Numbered from the stretch's first letter, positions 54,159 through 63,864 are shown. The stretch is 64,000 nucleotides of DNA from TMED23 sp964566055 (GCA_964566055.1 CAZMHI010000003.1:57287-121286), one strand, 5' to 3'. Notes: generated from the sequence alone by a model not told the origin. Translations and numbers: made by a program.

Positions 54159-55064
54159 TTAAGCATTAAAATCCAAGCCCCAGGCGCTATAGCGGCCGGG
54201 ATCATCACCCCATTTTTCCCGGACTTTGACGAACAGGAACAGATGCACTTTATTTTCAAGTATTTCGCCGAGGTCATGGCGGCTTTCGGCGCCAATAGAT
54301 TTGATCATCTTACCACCCTTGCCGAGCACGATAGAACGCTGGCTTTCCCGCTCGACATAAATGGTTTGCTCGATGCGCACCGATCCATCGTCTTTTTCTT
54401 CCCATGTTTCGGTCTCAACTGTCGTGGCGTAGGGCAGTTCCTGATGCAGTTTAAGATAAAGCTTCTCCCGGGTAATCTCTGCCGCCAGCAAACGCATCGG
54501 CATGTCTGATACTTGATCTTCTGGGAACAGCCAGGGTCCTGACGGCATTTTGGCAGTGAGATAGTTCACTAAATCTTCTACGCCATCCCCCTGCACCGCC
54601 GAGATCATAAAGGTCTCGTCAAAGACACCTTCGGCACTTAACTTTTGCGTCAGTTCCAGCAATTTCTGCTTATCAATCAGATCTATTTTATTAATGACCA
54701 GATCGACCTTGCGGCCTTCTTGTTCTTTGAGGCGATCGATGATGGCTTGGGTGTCTTTGTTAATTCCTCTCTGAGCATCTACTAGTAGAAGAACGTGGTC
54801 AGCGTCGCCTGCGCCACCCCAAGCGGCAGCCACCATCGCCCGATCCAGCCGGCGTTTGGGCTGAAAGATGCCCGGGGTGTCGATGAAAATCAGCTGCGCA
54901 TCACCTTCAAGCGCAATACCGAGCACGCGCGTGCGGGTTGTCTGGACTTTGGGCGAGACGATAGAAACTTTAGCGCCTACAATGCGGTTGAGCAGCGTCG
55001 ACTTACCGACATTCGGCGCCCCTAGGATAGCGACAAAGCCACAGCGGGTTCGGATTTCAGCCAT
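54159..55064 (-). CDS. era: GTPase Era
   Basis: A 301-residue GTPase for 16S rRNA maturation and small subunit assembly. The GTPase motifs are GAPNVGKST (G1), DTPGI (G3) and NKIDL (G4), and the C-terminal KH domain has IVLGKGGKMIKSIGAESR. I start at ATG 55064 (MAEIRTR), overlapping the end of rnc by eight bases; an in-frame extension to 55181 lies inside rnc and is not Era-like. Confidence 0.96.
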   Translation of the reverse strand: MAEIRTRCGFVAILGAPNVGKSTLLNRIVGAKVSIVSPKVQTTRTRVLGIALEGDAQLIFIDTPGIFQPKRRLDRAMVAAAWGGAGDADHVLLLVDAQRGINKDTQAIIDRLKEQEGRKVDLVINKIDLIDKQKLLELTQKLSAEGVFDETFMISAVQGDGVEDLVNYLTAKMPSGPWLFPEDQVSDMPMRLLAAEITREKLYLKLHQELPYATTVETETWEEKDDGSVRIEQTIYVERESQRSIVLGKGGKMIKSIGAESRHDLGEILENKVHLFLFVKVREKWGDDPGRYSAWGLDFNA

Positions 55065-55752
55065 GGTGGCTAAGCTCTTCCAGTAAAGCTTCGGCGGCTT
55101 CCTGTTCGGCGCGTTGTTTGGAGGTACCAGAGGCTTGTGCCGATTGCGGGCCACCGGGAAGCCCTTCAACACTTGCCTCAATCAAGAAAGTTGGTTTATG
55201 CGCCGGGCCATCACGGCTGATCTCAATATACTGCGGTAAGGCCAGACTGCGCGCCTGAGCCCATTCCTGCAGCTCGGTTTTTGCGTCTTTCGGCGGGCGT
55301 GGGGTTTCTTCAACCATAGCTGCCCAATTGGTGGCGATAAAATTGCTCGCCACTTCCAGCCCGCCATCGATATAAAGCGCTGCAATTATCGCCTCACAGC
55401 AATCCGACAAGACACTCGCGTTGGAACGTCCGCCGCTGTTTTCTTCGCCTTCCGACATCTCGATGTAATCACCGAGTTCGAGGGTCTCGGCGACGCGCGC
55501 CAGTGCTTCCTGACGCACCAAAGCCGTATGGCGGCGGGCAATATCTCCTTCATCTTCGCTGGGGAATCGATTTAGCAGCATTTCAGCGATCACCAGCCCT
55601 AGAACACGATCACCAAGGAATTCCAAACGTTCGTTAGAGCCGTCAGGCCCATCAACCGAGAGGCTTGAATGACGGAGCGCCAACACCAACAATTCGGGCG
55701 CTGCAAAAGTATGTCCGAGAGAAATCGCCAGCTTGGTTAAATCGCGGCTCAT
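55057..55752 (-). CDS. rnc: Ribonuclease III
   Basis: A 231-residue double-strand RNA endonuclease. The catalytic signature NERLEFLGDRVLGLVIAE (about residues 39-56) and the second acidic site near DCCEAIIAALYIDGG are present, and a dsRNA-binding domain (about 158-228) closes the protein. I start at ATG 55752, five bases after the lepB stop. The order lepB-rnc-era is standard. Confidence 0.96.
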   Translation of the reverse strand: MSRDLTKLAISLGHTFAAPELLVLALRHSSLSVDGPDGSNERLEFLGDRVLGLVIAEMLLNRFPSEDEGDIARRHTALVRQEALARVAETLELGDYIEMSEGEENSGGRSNASVLSDCCEAIIAALYIDGGLEVASNFIATNWAAMVEETPRPPKDAKTELQEWAQARSLALPQYIEISRDGPAHKPTFLIEASVEGLPGGPQSAQASGTSKQRAEQEAAEALLEELSHHG

Positions 55753-55757
55753 TGAGG

Positions 55758-56501
55758 TCAAATAATTTCTTGGAAAAAGCGTTGAAACCGCATGGCCACC
55801 GGCCATTTCCAGATTTCCCAGAAACGTGCCCCGCCATTGGTTGAGAAAAACAGAATTTCGGCCCGGCCCACCAAATTTTCCTTCGGGATAAAGCCAACCT
55901 GCGGCTGAACGCGGCTGTCTTGCGAATTGTCTCGATTGTCACCCATGGCGAAAAAATGATCCGTCGGCACTTCAAAAACGCCGGTGTCATCCAGTGGACC
56001 TTTATCACCCCATTCTTCCAGGATCGTATGGGCTTTACCGTTGGGCAGTGTTTCAATATAGCGCTTGGTGCGCCGGAGATTACCGCCGTCGTCGGTCTGG
56101 ATAAAATCGTCGGTCTGCTCTCTTTTAACCATCTCGCCATTGATGAAAAGGCGGCCGCCTCTCATTTGAATTTTATCGCCAGGCAAGCCGATAATGCGCT
56201 TGATGTAATCGGTTTTGTTATCTGAGGGCAGCTTGAATACAGCCACATCACCACGTTCCGGTGCCTCGAAACCAACCCGTCCAGGAATTACCGGCAAACT
56301 AAAGGGCAATGAATGTTTCGAATACCCGTAGGAATATTTCGAGACAAAGAGATAATCTCCCACCAGCAAGGTTGGGATCATCGAACCGGAGGGAATATTA
56401 AAAGGCTCAAAGGCGACGGTTCGAACGATCAAGGCAATCACCACTGCATAAACAATGGTTTTTAAGGTATCGAAAAAACTATTTGGCTTCTTATCGGGCA
56501 T
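55758..56501 (-). CDS. lepB: Signal peptidase I
   Basis: A 247-residue membrane protease that removes Sec and Tat signal peptides. One N-terminal membrane helix (about 14-32) precedes the catalytic Ser40 in PSGSMIPTLLVGDYLFVSKY and the general-base Lys101 in DYIKRIIGLPGD; FAMGDNRDNSQDSR is box E. Compared with E. coli the second N-terminal helix is missing, as usual in alphaproteobacteria. The GT gene follows upstream after 118 bases. Confidence 0.96.
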   Translation of the reverse strand: MPDKKPNSFFDTLKTIVYAVVIALIVRTVAFEPFNIPSGSMIPTLLVGDYLFVSKYSYGYSKHSLPFSLPVIPGRVGFEAPERGDVAVFKLPSDNKTDYIKRIIGLPGDKIQMRGGRLFINGEMVKREQTDDFIQTDDGGNLRRTKRYIETLPNGKAHTILEEWGDKGPLDDTGVFEVPTDHFFAMGDNRDNSQDSRVQPQVGFIPKENLVGRAEILFFSTNGGARFWEIWKWPVAMRFQRFFQEII

Positions 56502-56619
56502 TAACTAAGACGTTTAACTCATTGTTATTACTAAATTTATAAGGAAATTGAATCACAATCCTTATTTTGGTGGGGATCAAGCCAGCGCGAGGCCGTTCTG
56601 TCAAGGTGCTTTCCATAAA

Positions 56620-57810
56620 CTATACGCGATAGAGGCCCTCTATTTCGCTTATTAAGCGATCAATCTGATTACTCCAGGAAAGTGATTGTAAGAACGTGGC
56701 CGCTGCGTCGCCACGGCGCTTAGCTTCTGCGCGATCCCCGTATATTTCCTCCATACGTTCAAGGGTTTCCTCGACCGTCGGCTCCCGCCACCCTTCGACC
56801 TCGTTGTAGGGTGCATAGGGTGCTACCGGTGTTTGGTCAATTAGGGGGTAGCAATTGCCTTCCTGGATGAGATCAAGCTGGCCCGTGTTCGCCGCTAAAA
56901 TGGTTGGCAGCCCGATGGCCATGGCTTCCATAGCAACCAGGTTGGTCCCCGGCTCACAGCGATTGGGGAAAATGGCCATATCTGCAGCGGCGATGTGCTC
57001 CGGCAAATCTTTGTTGGGCGGCATACCAAGATTAACAAACGCATTCTCGGGAAGGCCGTTCTTAATCAGCCAGCTCTCAATCTGCATCTCATCATCGACG
57101 ACCTCAGGCTGACCGTCAGTGAATTTTGAATTGCTGATGGTCGGCATAATACCTGTCCATTGATTGGCCCAGGCAAAGGTCAGCAAGGCTTCCGGGTGAT
57201 TGGCGTGAAACTCTCGAAAGGCCGCAATTACCACATCCTGCGCCTTGCGGTATTCAAGTTTGCCACCGGAATAAATGACGAACCGGCCCGGATACATATC
57301 AATTTTCTCGCGGGGCTGAAAAATCGTGTCGTCGATACCTTGAAACACATTGGCAACGTTGGTGAGTCCCCTGCCCTTTAAAATCTCAGCATTCCAAGTG
57401 GAACCCGTAACAATCAGATCATAGTCCCGGGCGCGGGCCAGACCCTCCTCTGAAATCTCTGTACTCTCAAAGAATATCACACCAATGTTTTTATCACCGC
57501 GGGCAACCTGATCATCAAGTGACGGCAGGAAATCATTACGCAGCGCGTGCAGGACTGGATAGTCAAATTCCAGTAAGCCGACTTTCTCAAGTAAATCCTG
57601 GAGATGGACCTGACGCTGAAACACGGGCTCCAATTGGGCGGCCACCTCGGAAGAGAGGTCCAGCAAATGCGGCGCCAGATAAAGTACCGGATTACGCCCT
57701 TTTTCGATCAATTGGCGGATCAGGTTTTGGCCGTACACTCCCCAGCCCGAAACACTGCTGGGCCGCCAGCCGACCACAATACTTTTGGGTAAGCTCGCGG
57801 TCTCCGTCAT
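56620..57810 (-). CDS. Glycosyltransferase, GT-B fold (GT4-like)
   Basis: A 396-residue enzyme. The N-terminal Rossmann part has SVSGWGVYGQNLIRQLIEKG, and the C-terminal part has YSGGKLEYRKAQDVVIAAF and the GT4 donor motif NRCEPGTNLVAMEAMAIGLPTI. It lacks membrane helices. Acceptor and sugar are unknown; cell-surface polysaccharide is the usual role. The ATG overlaps the acpS stop by one base (TAATG), yet this gene is not a usual member of the acpS-lepB block, so it appears to be an insertion into a conserved operon. Confidence 0.88.
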   Translation of the reverse strand: MTETASLPKSIVVGWRPSSVSGWGVYGQNLIRQLIEKGRNPVLYLAPHLLDLSSEVAAQLEPVFQRQVHLQDLLEKVGLLEFDYPVLHALRNDFLPSLDDQVARGDKNIGVIFFESTEISEEGLARARDYDLIVTGSTWNAEILKGRGLTNVANVFQGIDDTIFQPREKIDMYPGRFVIYSGGKLEYRKAQDVVIAAFREFHANHPEALLTFAWANQWTGIMPTISNSKFTDGQPEVVDDEMQIESWLIKNGLPENAFVNLGMPPNKDLPEHIAAADMAIFPNRCEPGTNLVAMEAMAIGLPTILAANTGQLDLIQEGNCYPLIDQTPVAPYAPYNEVEGWREPTVEETLERMEEIYGDRAEAKRRGDAAATFLQSLSWSNQIDRLISEIEGLYRV

Positions 57811-58220
57811 TAATCGCTGGTCTCAACAGGGACCGCCGAAATAATTACGAAAGCTTCTGCCGTCGGCGGTTCGTCGGTGATGGTAAGATCAATTTGAGCC
57901 TCCATACCGTCCGGGATAATCTCTTCCAATCGCTTTAAGGCACCACCCGTCAGCTTCATCGTTGGCTTACCGGAAGGCAAATTAACGACTCCCATATCCC
58001 GCCAAAAAACACCACGTCGAAATCCGGTGCCGAGCGCTTTGGAACACGCCTCCTTGGCAGCATAGCGTTTGGCGTAGCTGGCGGCCCGCATTCGTCGTTT
58101 CTCAGATTTGGCTTTTTCAACATCGGTGAAAATACGCTGAATAAAACGGTCGCCAAAGCGCTCTAGCGTCCGTTCTATTCTGGTGATGTCGATGAGGTCA
58201 TTGCCGATGCCGATGATCAC
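57810..58220 (-). CDS. acpS: Holo-ACP synthase AcpS
   Basis: A 136-residue phosphopantetheinyl transferase that activates acyl carrier protein. Magnesium ligands Asp8 in GIGNDLIDI and Glu57 in KRYAAKEACSKALGTG are visible. The start is GTG 58220 with AGGGG upstream, 15 bases after pdxJ. pdxJ-acpS-lepB is a standard order. Confidence 0.96.
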   Translation of the reverse strand: MIIGIGNDLIDITRIERTLERFGDRFIQRIFTDVEKAKSEKRRMRAASYAKRYAAKEACSKALGTGFRRGVFWRDMGVVNLPSGKPTMKLTGGALKRLEEIIPDGMEAQIDLTITDEPPTAEAFVIISAVPVETSD

Positions 58221-58235
58221 GAGCGACCCCTGTTG

Positions 58236-59012
58236 TTATGCCGAACGCTCGCCGGAAACGTCGGCGCGGGCTGTATCCATAAGAGAACGCATGCGTTTAA
58301 TCGAGCTATCCAAACCGCCAAAAATTGCCTCCCCAATTAAAAAATGCCCGATATTAAGCTCAGCCAATTGTGGTATCTCGGCGATCGGTGCAACAGTATC
58401 AAATCCCAAGCCGTGACCGGCGTGAACTTCGAGGCCGATCTCAGCGCCATAGGCCGCCGCTTCTATGATACGCGTTAGTTCCGTATCTCTGGCGGCACCA
58501 ACCGCATCGCAATAGGCTCCGGTATGCAACTCAACTACTGGTGCCCCCATTGAGATAGCGGCATCCAACTGTCTTTTATCGGCTTCAATGAAGAGCGAGA
58601 CCCGGATACCTTTTATCCGCATTGCCTCAACGATTGGCGCCAGATGATTGTGCCCACCTGCCGCATCCAAGCCGCCTTCGGTTGTTCTTTCTTCGCGTTT
58701 TTCCGGCACAATACAAGCGGCGTGCGGAAGATGCTTCAAGGCTATTTCCAGCATCTCATCGGTCGCCGCCATTTCCAGATTAAGCGGCAGATCAATCTCA
58801 CTCCTGAGGCGCTCAATATCATGGTCTGTCATGTGGCGGCGGTCCTCGCGGAGATGCGCGGTGATACCATCGGCGCCGGCTTTGCTCGCCATGTGGGCCG
58901 CCCGCAGCGGATCTGGATGGTCACCGCCTCTGGCATTACGGATGGTTGCCACATGATCAATATTAACGCCGAGGCGCAGGTAATCGGTGAATTCTTTGGG
59001 GCTAGTCATCAT
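58236..59012 (-). CDS. pdxJ: Pyridoxine 5'-phosphate synthase PdxJ
   Basis: About 258 residues. It condenses 1-deoxyxylulose 5-phosphate with the phosphorylated aminoacetone product in vitamin B6 synthesis. Signatures are LGVNIDHVATIRNARGG, ITAHLREDRRHM and VELHTGAYCDA, and the C-terminal EIGLEVHAGHGLGFD. I use ATG 59012; a TTG at 59021 is also in frame. The start lies inside the end of the DUF2062 gene. Confidence 0.95.
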   Translation of the reverse strand: MMTSPKEFTDYLRLGVNIDHVATIRNARGGDHPDPLRAAHMASKAGADGITAHLREDRRHMTDHDIERLRSEIDLPLNLEMAATDEMLEIALKHLPHAACIVPEKREERTTEGGLDAAGGHNHLAPIVEAMRIKGIRVSLFIEADKRQLDAAISMGAPVVELHTGAYCDAVGAARDTELTRIIEAAAYGAEIGLEVHAGHGLGFDTVAPIAEIPQLAELNIGHFLIGEAIFGGLDSSIKRMRSLMDTARADVSGERSA

Positions 59013-59622
59013 TATACTCAATCGGTGATTTAATATTCAGTTTCGCTTCGTTTTGCTTGTGTAGGGCTCGTTCAACGCGGGAGTGGCGATAGGTGTCAAT
59101 AATGTGTTTAATCGCATAATAGAACAAGAACCAAGTAATGATCGCTGTCGGTATACCACCCAATAACATGGCGCCGAAGACCGGCCAAACTGTATCGGCT
59201 AAAAAGGTCAGGTCAAATTTTAGGGCGGCCTGGCTGGCATTACCAAACAGGGCGGCAAAATCTAAATCTTGATCATGCTTCCCACCGCTGTCGAAGCCCA
59301 GCCAAACACCAAAATTGTATATCCACAACCAAATAAATGGAAAAGTCCAGGGATTGCCCACTGCAGTGCCGATTACCGAGGCAATTATGTTGGCGCGCAT
59401 CAGCCAAGCCCATAGTCCCCCGAGTAGTATGTGAATTCCGACAAAAGGCGTAAAGGATATGGCAGCACCGCAGGCAAAACCGGCAGCGATGGAATAAACC
59501 GAGCCTGGCAGACGGCTGACCCGATGTGCCCAATAGTTTCCGGTGCGCGACCATCCCATACGAGGCCACAAAAAATTGCAGCACCGGCTGATAAAAGATG
59601 ATTTATCTCGGCGGCGAAACAT
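59002..59622 (-). CDS. DUF2062 membrane protein
   Basis: A 206-residue protein with about three to four membrane helices. The DUF2062 signature is AAGFACGAAISFTPFVGIHILLGGLWAWLMRANIIASVIGTAVGNPWTFP in short pieces: FTPFVGIH and GNPWTFP. Function unknown; genes of this family sit next to pdxJ and rsh in alphaproteobacteria, as here. The pdxJ start overlaps its end. Confidence 0.9.
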   Translation of the reverse strand: MFRRRDKSSFISRCCNFLWPRMGWSRTGNYWAHRVSRLPGSVYSIAAGFACGAAISFTPFVGIHILLGGLWAWLMRANIIASVIGTAVGNPWTFPFIWLWIYNFGVWLGFDSGGKHDQDLDFAALFGNASQAALKFDLTFLADTVWPVFGAMLLGGIPTAIITWFLFYYAIKHIIDTYRHSRVERALHKQNEAKLNIKSPIEYNDD

Positions 59623-59682
59623 CGGATTCCATTATTACCTTTTAATTCTCATCATAATTACAGCAACTTAGTTACATTTAGT

Positions 59683-61827
59683 TTAACCGCGAGACCGTTC
59701 AACTGAATTGATCACCGGTGAAGCGCGCAAGGCCGCGATTATATTCCGCAAATGCTTAATGTCATGGACTTCGATATCCACCGACATGTCAAAAAAGTCC
59801 TGACTGCGATTAGTTATTTTAAGATTATTAATGTTGCCATTGTTCTTGGCGATTACCATTGATAATTCACCTAAGCTGCCGGGCTCATTGGTCACGACGA
59901 TCTCGATACGGCCGGCTCGGCGTTCACTATTGGCATCTTCCTCCCAGGCGACATCAACCCAGCGCTCCGGAGTATCACTAAATTCTTCTAAGGTTTCGCA
60001 ATCAATAGTGTGAATAGTGATCCCTCTGCCTTTGGTGACAATGCCGACAATGCGATCACCCGGCAAGGCATGGCAGCAACCGGCAAAATGCAGTGCCATG
60101 CCAGGAATTAACCCCTTTATTGGCACGCTGGTTTTCTCATCCGCTTTCTTTTTCTTACTGCGCCGGCGGAAAAGTTGGGCAACCTTGCTGCGATTACTAT
60201 CTTTTGAGCCGGGGAAAACGGCTTCTACGACTTCTCGTCCTGTGGCGTGACCAGCGCCGACTTCGGCATACAAATCCACAACTGAGTCGACATTGAAAAT
60301 TGTTAAAACCTCGTCAAAGGCTTTTTCGGCAAATTCATAGCCTTCTTTTTGAAAAGCCCGCTCCAATATCGATTTTCCCAGATTGATATATTCTTCACGC
60401 TGGCGGAGGCGGATAAAGCGGCGGATACGGGCGCGCGCCTTGCCGGTAGTGGCGAAATTTTCCCAAGTTGGCGATGGAGTTTGTGCCGGCGAGGTAATGA
60501 TTTCAACCTGATCACCGTTTTCCAATTCTGTCCGGAGCGGCATAGGCCGGCCGTTAATTTTGGCGCCGACACAGGTATCGCCAACTTCCGAGTGGACGGC
60601 ATAGGCAAAATCAATCGCCGTTGCACCTGCCGGTAAAGCAATCACCTCACCTTTAGGGGTAAAGCTAAATACTTGATCCGGAAACATCTCCAGCTTGGTG
60701 TGCTCTAGAAAATCATCGGGATTGGCGGCATGTTCAAGAATATCGAGCAGTTCCTGCATCCAGCGGTATTGGCGTCCGGATTTTGGATCGGTTTCCTGCT
60801 TATACTGCCAGTGCGCCGCGACACCCATTTCGGCTACTTCATGCATTCGCCGTGCCCGGATTTGAATTTCGATACGTTGGCGCTCCGGACCGATGATACC
60901 GGTATGCAGCGATTGATAGCCATTTGGCTTGGGCGTGGAGATGTAGTCTTTAAAGCGGCCGGGCACCATCATATAAGCGCCGTGGATTACGCCAAGGGCG
61001 CGGTAGCAGTCATCTATGGTGTCAACAACGATACGGAAGGCGATGATGTCAGAGACCAGCTCGAAGGAGATGTTTTTCTTTTGGGTTTTGCGCCAAATTG
61101 AATAAGGCGATTTTTCCCGGCCATAAATGTCAGCTTTGATCGTGCGGTGAGCCAGCGTATCCTGCAGCTCTTTCACAATTGCGTCGACATTATCTTTGCC
61201 TTCCGAGCGCAGGAACTCGAGACGCGAGGTGATGGAGTCACGGGCTTCCGGGTTTAGCTCAGCAAAGGATAAATCTTCCAGCTCGTTTTTAAGCTCCTGC
61301 ATGCCGATGCGTTCGGCAAGTGGAGCATAGATTTCCATGGTTTCAAGCGCAATTCGCCGCCGCTTATCGCGTTTTTCTATAAAGTGCAGCGTCCGCATGT
61401 TATGCAGCCGGTCAGCCAGCTTGACCAGCAGAACACGAATATCTTCCGACATGGCCAGCACGAGCTTGCGGAAATTCTCGGCTTGGTCCGATTGATCGGT
61501 TTGCAGTTCGATTTGCGTAAGTTTGGTGACGCCATCAACGAGCTGCGCCACCTCTTCACCGAATTGCTCTTCTATTTCGCTCGAGGTCGCCGAAGTATCT
61601 TCAATCGTGTCATGCAGAAGTGCAGTAATAATTGAATTCCCGTCTAGCCGGTAGCCGGTCAGAATGCCGGCCACTTCTAAAGGATGGGAAAAATAAGGAT
61701 CGCCGGAGGCGCGTTTCTGATTACCGTGCGCCCGCATCGAAAAAACATAGGCGCGGTTAAGCGCATCCTCATCCGCGGACGGATCATAGGATTTGACGGT
61801 TTCGACAAGTTCGAATTGACGAATCAT
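59683..61827 (-). CDS. spoT: Bifunctional (p)ppGpp synthetase/hydrolase (Rsh)
   Basis: A 714-residue stringent-response enzyme. The HD hydrolase domain (about 20-155) has the metal site LLHDTIEDT (His72-Asp73). The synthetase domain (about 200-340) has SIWRKTQKKN and GRFKDYISTPKPNGYQSLHTG. TGS (about 385-445), helical and zinc-finger-like parts, then ACT (about 640-712) follow. Hydrolase and synthetase motifs are intact, so this is the single long Rsh of alphaproteobacteria. rpoZ lies upstream. Confidence 0.96.
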   Translation of the reverse strand: MIRQFELVETVKSYDPSADEDALNRAYVFSMRAHGNQKRASGDPYFSHPLEVAGILTGYRLDGNSIITALLHDTIEDTSATSSEIEEQFGEEVAQLVDGVTKLTQIELQTDQSDQAENFRKLVLAMSEDIRVLLVKLADRLHNMRTLHFIEKRDKRRRIALETMEIYAPLAERIGMQELKNELEDLSFAELNPEARDSITSRLEFLRSEGKDNVDAIVKELQDTLAHRTIKADIYGREKSPYSIWRKTQKKNISFELVSDIIAFRIVVDTIDDCYRALGVIHGAYMMVPGRFKDYISTPKPNGYQSLHTGIIGPERQRIEIQIRARRMHEVAEMGVAAHWQYKQETDPKSGRQYRWMQELLDILEHAANPDDFLEHTKLEMFPDQVFSFTPKGEVIALPAGATAIDFAYAVHSEVGDTCVGAKINGRPMPLRTELENGDQVEIITSPAQTPSPTWENFATTGKARARIRRFIRLRQREEYINLGKSILERAFQKEGYEFAEKAFDEVLTIFNVDSVVDLYAEVGAGHATGREVVEAVFPGSKDSNRSKVAQLFRRRSKKKKADEKTSVPIKGLIPGMALHFAGCCHALPGDRIVGIVTKGRGITIHTIDCETLEEFSDTPERWVDVAWEEDANSERRAGRIEIVVTNEPGSLGELSMVIAKNNGNINNLKITNRSQDFFDMSVDIEVHDIKHLRNIIAALRASPVINSVERSRG

Positions 61828-61968
61828 TCAAAGCGTCCGGTTTTCAATTACTTACACTTAAACATAGGCGAAATTGTATTAACTTCGCACGCTTAAACCA
61901 AACGTGAAATTGTATAGAATTCAATAATTTTCAGTGAAAGCCCAATAACGACGGAGACTTTCAGGATA

Positions 61969-62358
61969 TCAGGAATCTTCGCCGAGCTCTTCGTCGCTGA
62001 CATTGTCGTCGAAACTCGGGGCTTTTTCAGCTGGAGCATCACCGGTAGCAGCAATATTAGGCGTGTAATTTTCAGAAAATTCATCACCTGCCGACAATAG
62101 ATCCATTTCCTCCTCATCGGGCTCATCCGGCTCGACATATTTTTGCAGACCTTTGACCAAATGCTCTTCGATCTCTTGAAGATCAAGAGTTTCTTCGGCG
62201 ATCTCCCGCAAAGCAATTACCGGATTTTTATCATTGTCGCGTTCAACCGTCAGTTCGGCGCCGGAAGATAAGGTGCGGGCGCGTTGTGCAGCCAACATGA
62301 CGAGTTCAAAACGATTGTCGACTTTTTCAATGCAATCTTCGACGGTAACACGAGCCAT
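61969..62358 (-). CDS. rpoZ: RNA polymerase omega subunit
   Basis: A 129-residue protein that helps assemble the polymerase and binds ppGpp in E. coli. The conserved N-terminus MARVTVEDCIEKVDNRFELVMLAAQRARTL and KNPVIALREIAEETL are present. The C-terminal half is an acidic, low-complexity extension. GGAGAA precedes the ATG. The rpoZ-rsh pair is conserved and both serve the stringent response. Confidence 0.96.
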   Translation of the reverse strand: MARVTVEDCIEKVDNRFELVMLAAQRARTLSSGAELTVERDNDKNPVIALREIAEETLDLQEIEEHLVKGLQKYVEPDEPDEEEMDLLSAGDEFSENYTPNIAATGDAPAEKAPSFDDNVSDEELGEDS

Positions 62359-62487
62359 TTTTGGTTCTCCTTAACGCCTCGGCGATGTCTTAAATTGAAT
62401 CACCGTCCGATGAAAAGCGTAAATTTGATATGAGGTCCGGCATATATAAGCTGGAATTTAGAAAACGCAAGCAATTAACGACTATAA

Positions 62488-62979
62488 TCATGCTGTTATT
62501 AACTTGATATCCTGATCCGCAAGCTCGGCCAGAATATCGGTTATTTTAGCTCCGGATACAGGGTGTTGCCAATCCGGAGCAATTTCCGCCATTGGTTTGA
62601 TCACAAAGGCCCGCTCAGTCATTCGGGGATGCGGTAAGGTTAAACGCCCGCCTGCCAGAATATCCGCATTATAACTCAATAAATCCAAATCAATTATGCG
62701 TGCAGCATTCGACACGGATCTCCGGCGTCCCATCTCTAATTCAATGGCCAGTAAAACGTCGAGAAGAGCCAAACTGTCTAGTTCGGTCTTAACGGCGATA
62801 ACTCCATTAACGTAATTTGGTTGCGAGGAAACCGGTACCGGCGCTGTTTCGTACCAGCTGGATATTTGAAGAATATCGATGCGGTTTTGACCAATCTTTT
62901 CGAGTGCCGCCAAGCAAGCTGAAATCGGCGAACCGAAATTTTTTGAAGAAAGATTGGAGCCTATGGCGATAAATATCAT
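62488..62979 (-). CDS. folK: 2-amino-4-hydroxy-6-hydroxymethyldihydropteridine pyrophosphokinase
   Basis: A 163-residue folate pathway kinase. It begins with IAIGSNLSSKNFGSPISACLAAL, the substrate loop YETAPVP follows near residue 46, and AARIIDLDLLSYN carries the metal aspartates; LPHPRMTERAFVIKP closes the fold. Divergent from the NYN gene. Confidence 0.95.
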   Translation of the reverse strand: MIFIAIGSNLSSKNFGSPISACLAALEKIGQNRIDILQISSWYETAPVPVSSQPNYVNGVIAVKTELDSLALLDVLLAIELEMGRRRSVSNAARIIDLDLLSYNADILAGGRLTLPHPRMTERAFVIKPMAEIAPDWQHPVSGAKITDILAELADQDIKLITA

Positions 62980-63178
62980 GAATTAGGGTAAATCCATACT
63001 TAGTAAAAATAAATAAATTACACCCTATACGTTGTAGAATTTAGGGTATATCACAATACTCATTGTTCAATTTTTAGTATAACATTACTGCTAACTAAAA
63101 TCTTATGTTATATTAAGAAGCTATTGTTATTATTATTTAATTAGTCGAAAAATCATTCCAGGACCAAGGATATTTACA
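62980..63178. other. AT-rich promoter region between folK and the NYN gene
   Basis: A 199-base region. It contains three related elements, TTAGGGTA near 62985, its inverted form ACCCTATA near 63022, and TTAGGGTA near 63041, the last two forming an inverted repeat (ACCCTA/TAGGGT). No gene is seen. Confidence 0.4.
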
Positions 63179-63814
63179 ATGAATTTTCATTCCAACGAAA
63201 GAATTGCGTTATTTATTGATGGCTCAAATTTATATGCTGCGGCCCGCGCTTTAGGATTTGATATCGATTATAAACGCATGCTTGAAATATTTGAAGAGCA
63301 GGCAATTTTAGTCCGCGCTTTCTATTATACCGCTTTAGTCGAAGATCAGGAGTTCTCACCCATCCGCCCGCTTGTCGATTGGCTGGACTACAATGGCTAC
63401 ACCATGGTGACGAAGCCGACCAAAGAGTTCACCGATCCCACCGGACGCCGGAAAATAAAAGGCAATATGGATATCGAGCTTGCCATCGACGTCATGGAGA
63501 TGCTTGATCACCTGGACCATATAGTGCTGTTCTCCGGCGATGGTGATTTTCGCCGTCTGGTTGAAGCCGCACAGCGCAAAGGTAAACGAGTTACGGTCAT
63601 TAGCACTGTGAAATCCAAACCACCGATGGTCGCCGACGAATTGCGGCGTCAGTCTGATTACTTCATCGAACTGCAGGATTTACAGGGCGAAATTGCCCGC
63701 AAAGGCGGTCTCAGCGAGCATCCGCATCCGATCCATGATGAAGACGATTTCGATGACGACGATGATGATCTGATGCCAATGCATGATGACGACGAATATA
63801 TTGGCAACGCATAG
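63179..63814 (+). CDS. NYN-domain protein (LabA/DUF88 family)
   Basis: A 211-residue protein with a NYN (PIN-like) nuclease domain. The acidic residues of the fold are seen: Asp14 in IALFIDGSNLY, Asp in GNMDIELAIDVMEM and Asp in FSGDGDFRRLVEAA. The C-terminal 35 residues are extremely acidic (many Asp in a row) and probably disordered. NYN proteins are predicted RNases, and members of this family neighbour folK, rpoZ and rsh in many alphaproteobacteria. AAGGA lies eight bases upstream of the ATG. Confidence 0.92.
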   Translation: MNFHSNERIALFIDGSNLYAAARALGFDIDYKRMLEIFEEQAILVRAFYYTALVEDQEFSPIRPLVDWLDYNGYTMVTKPTKEFTDPTGRRKIKGNMDIELAIDVMEMLDHLDHIVLFSGDGDFRRLVEAAQRKGKRVTVISTVKSKPPMVADELRRQSDYFIELQDLQGEIARKGGLSEHPHPIHDEDDFDDDDDDLMPMHDDDEYIGNA

Positions 63815-63864
63815 GGTCAGGACCCATTAATCTCATACAATTCTGTTTAGCCAAGAGGTTTCAA

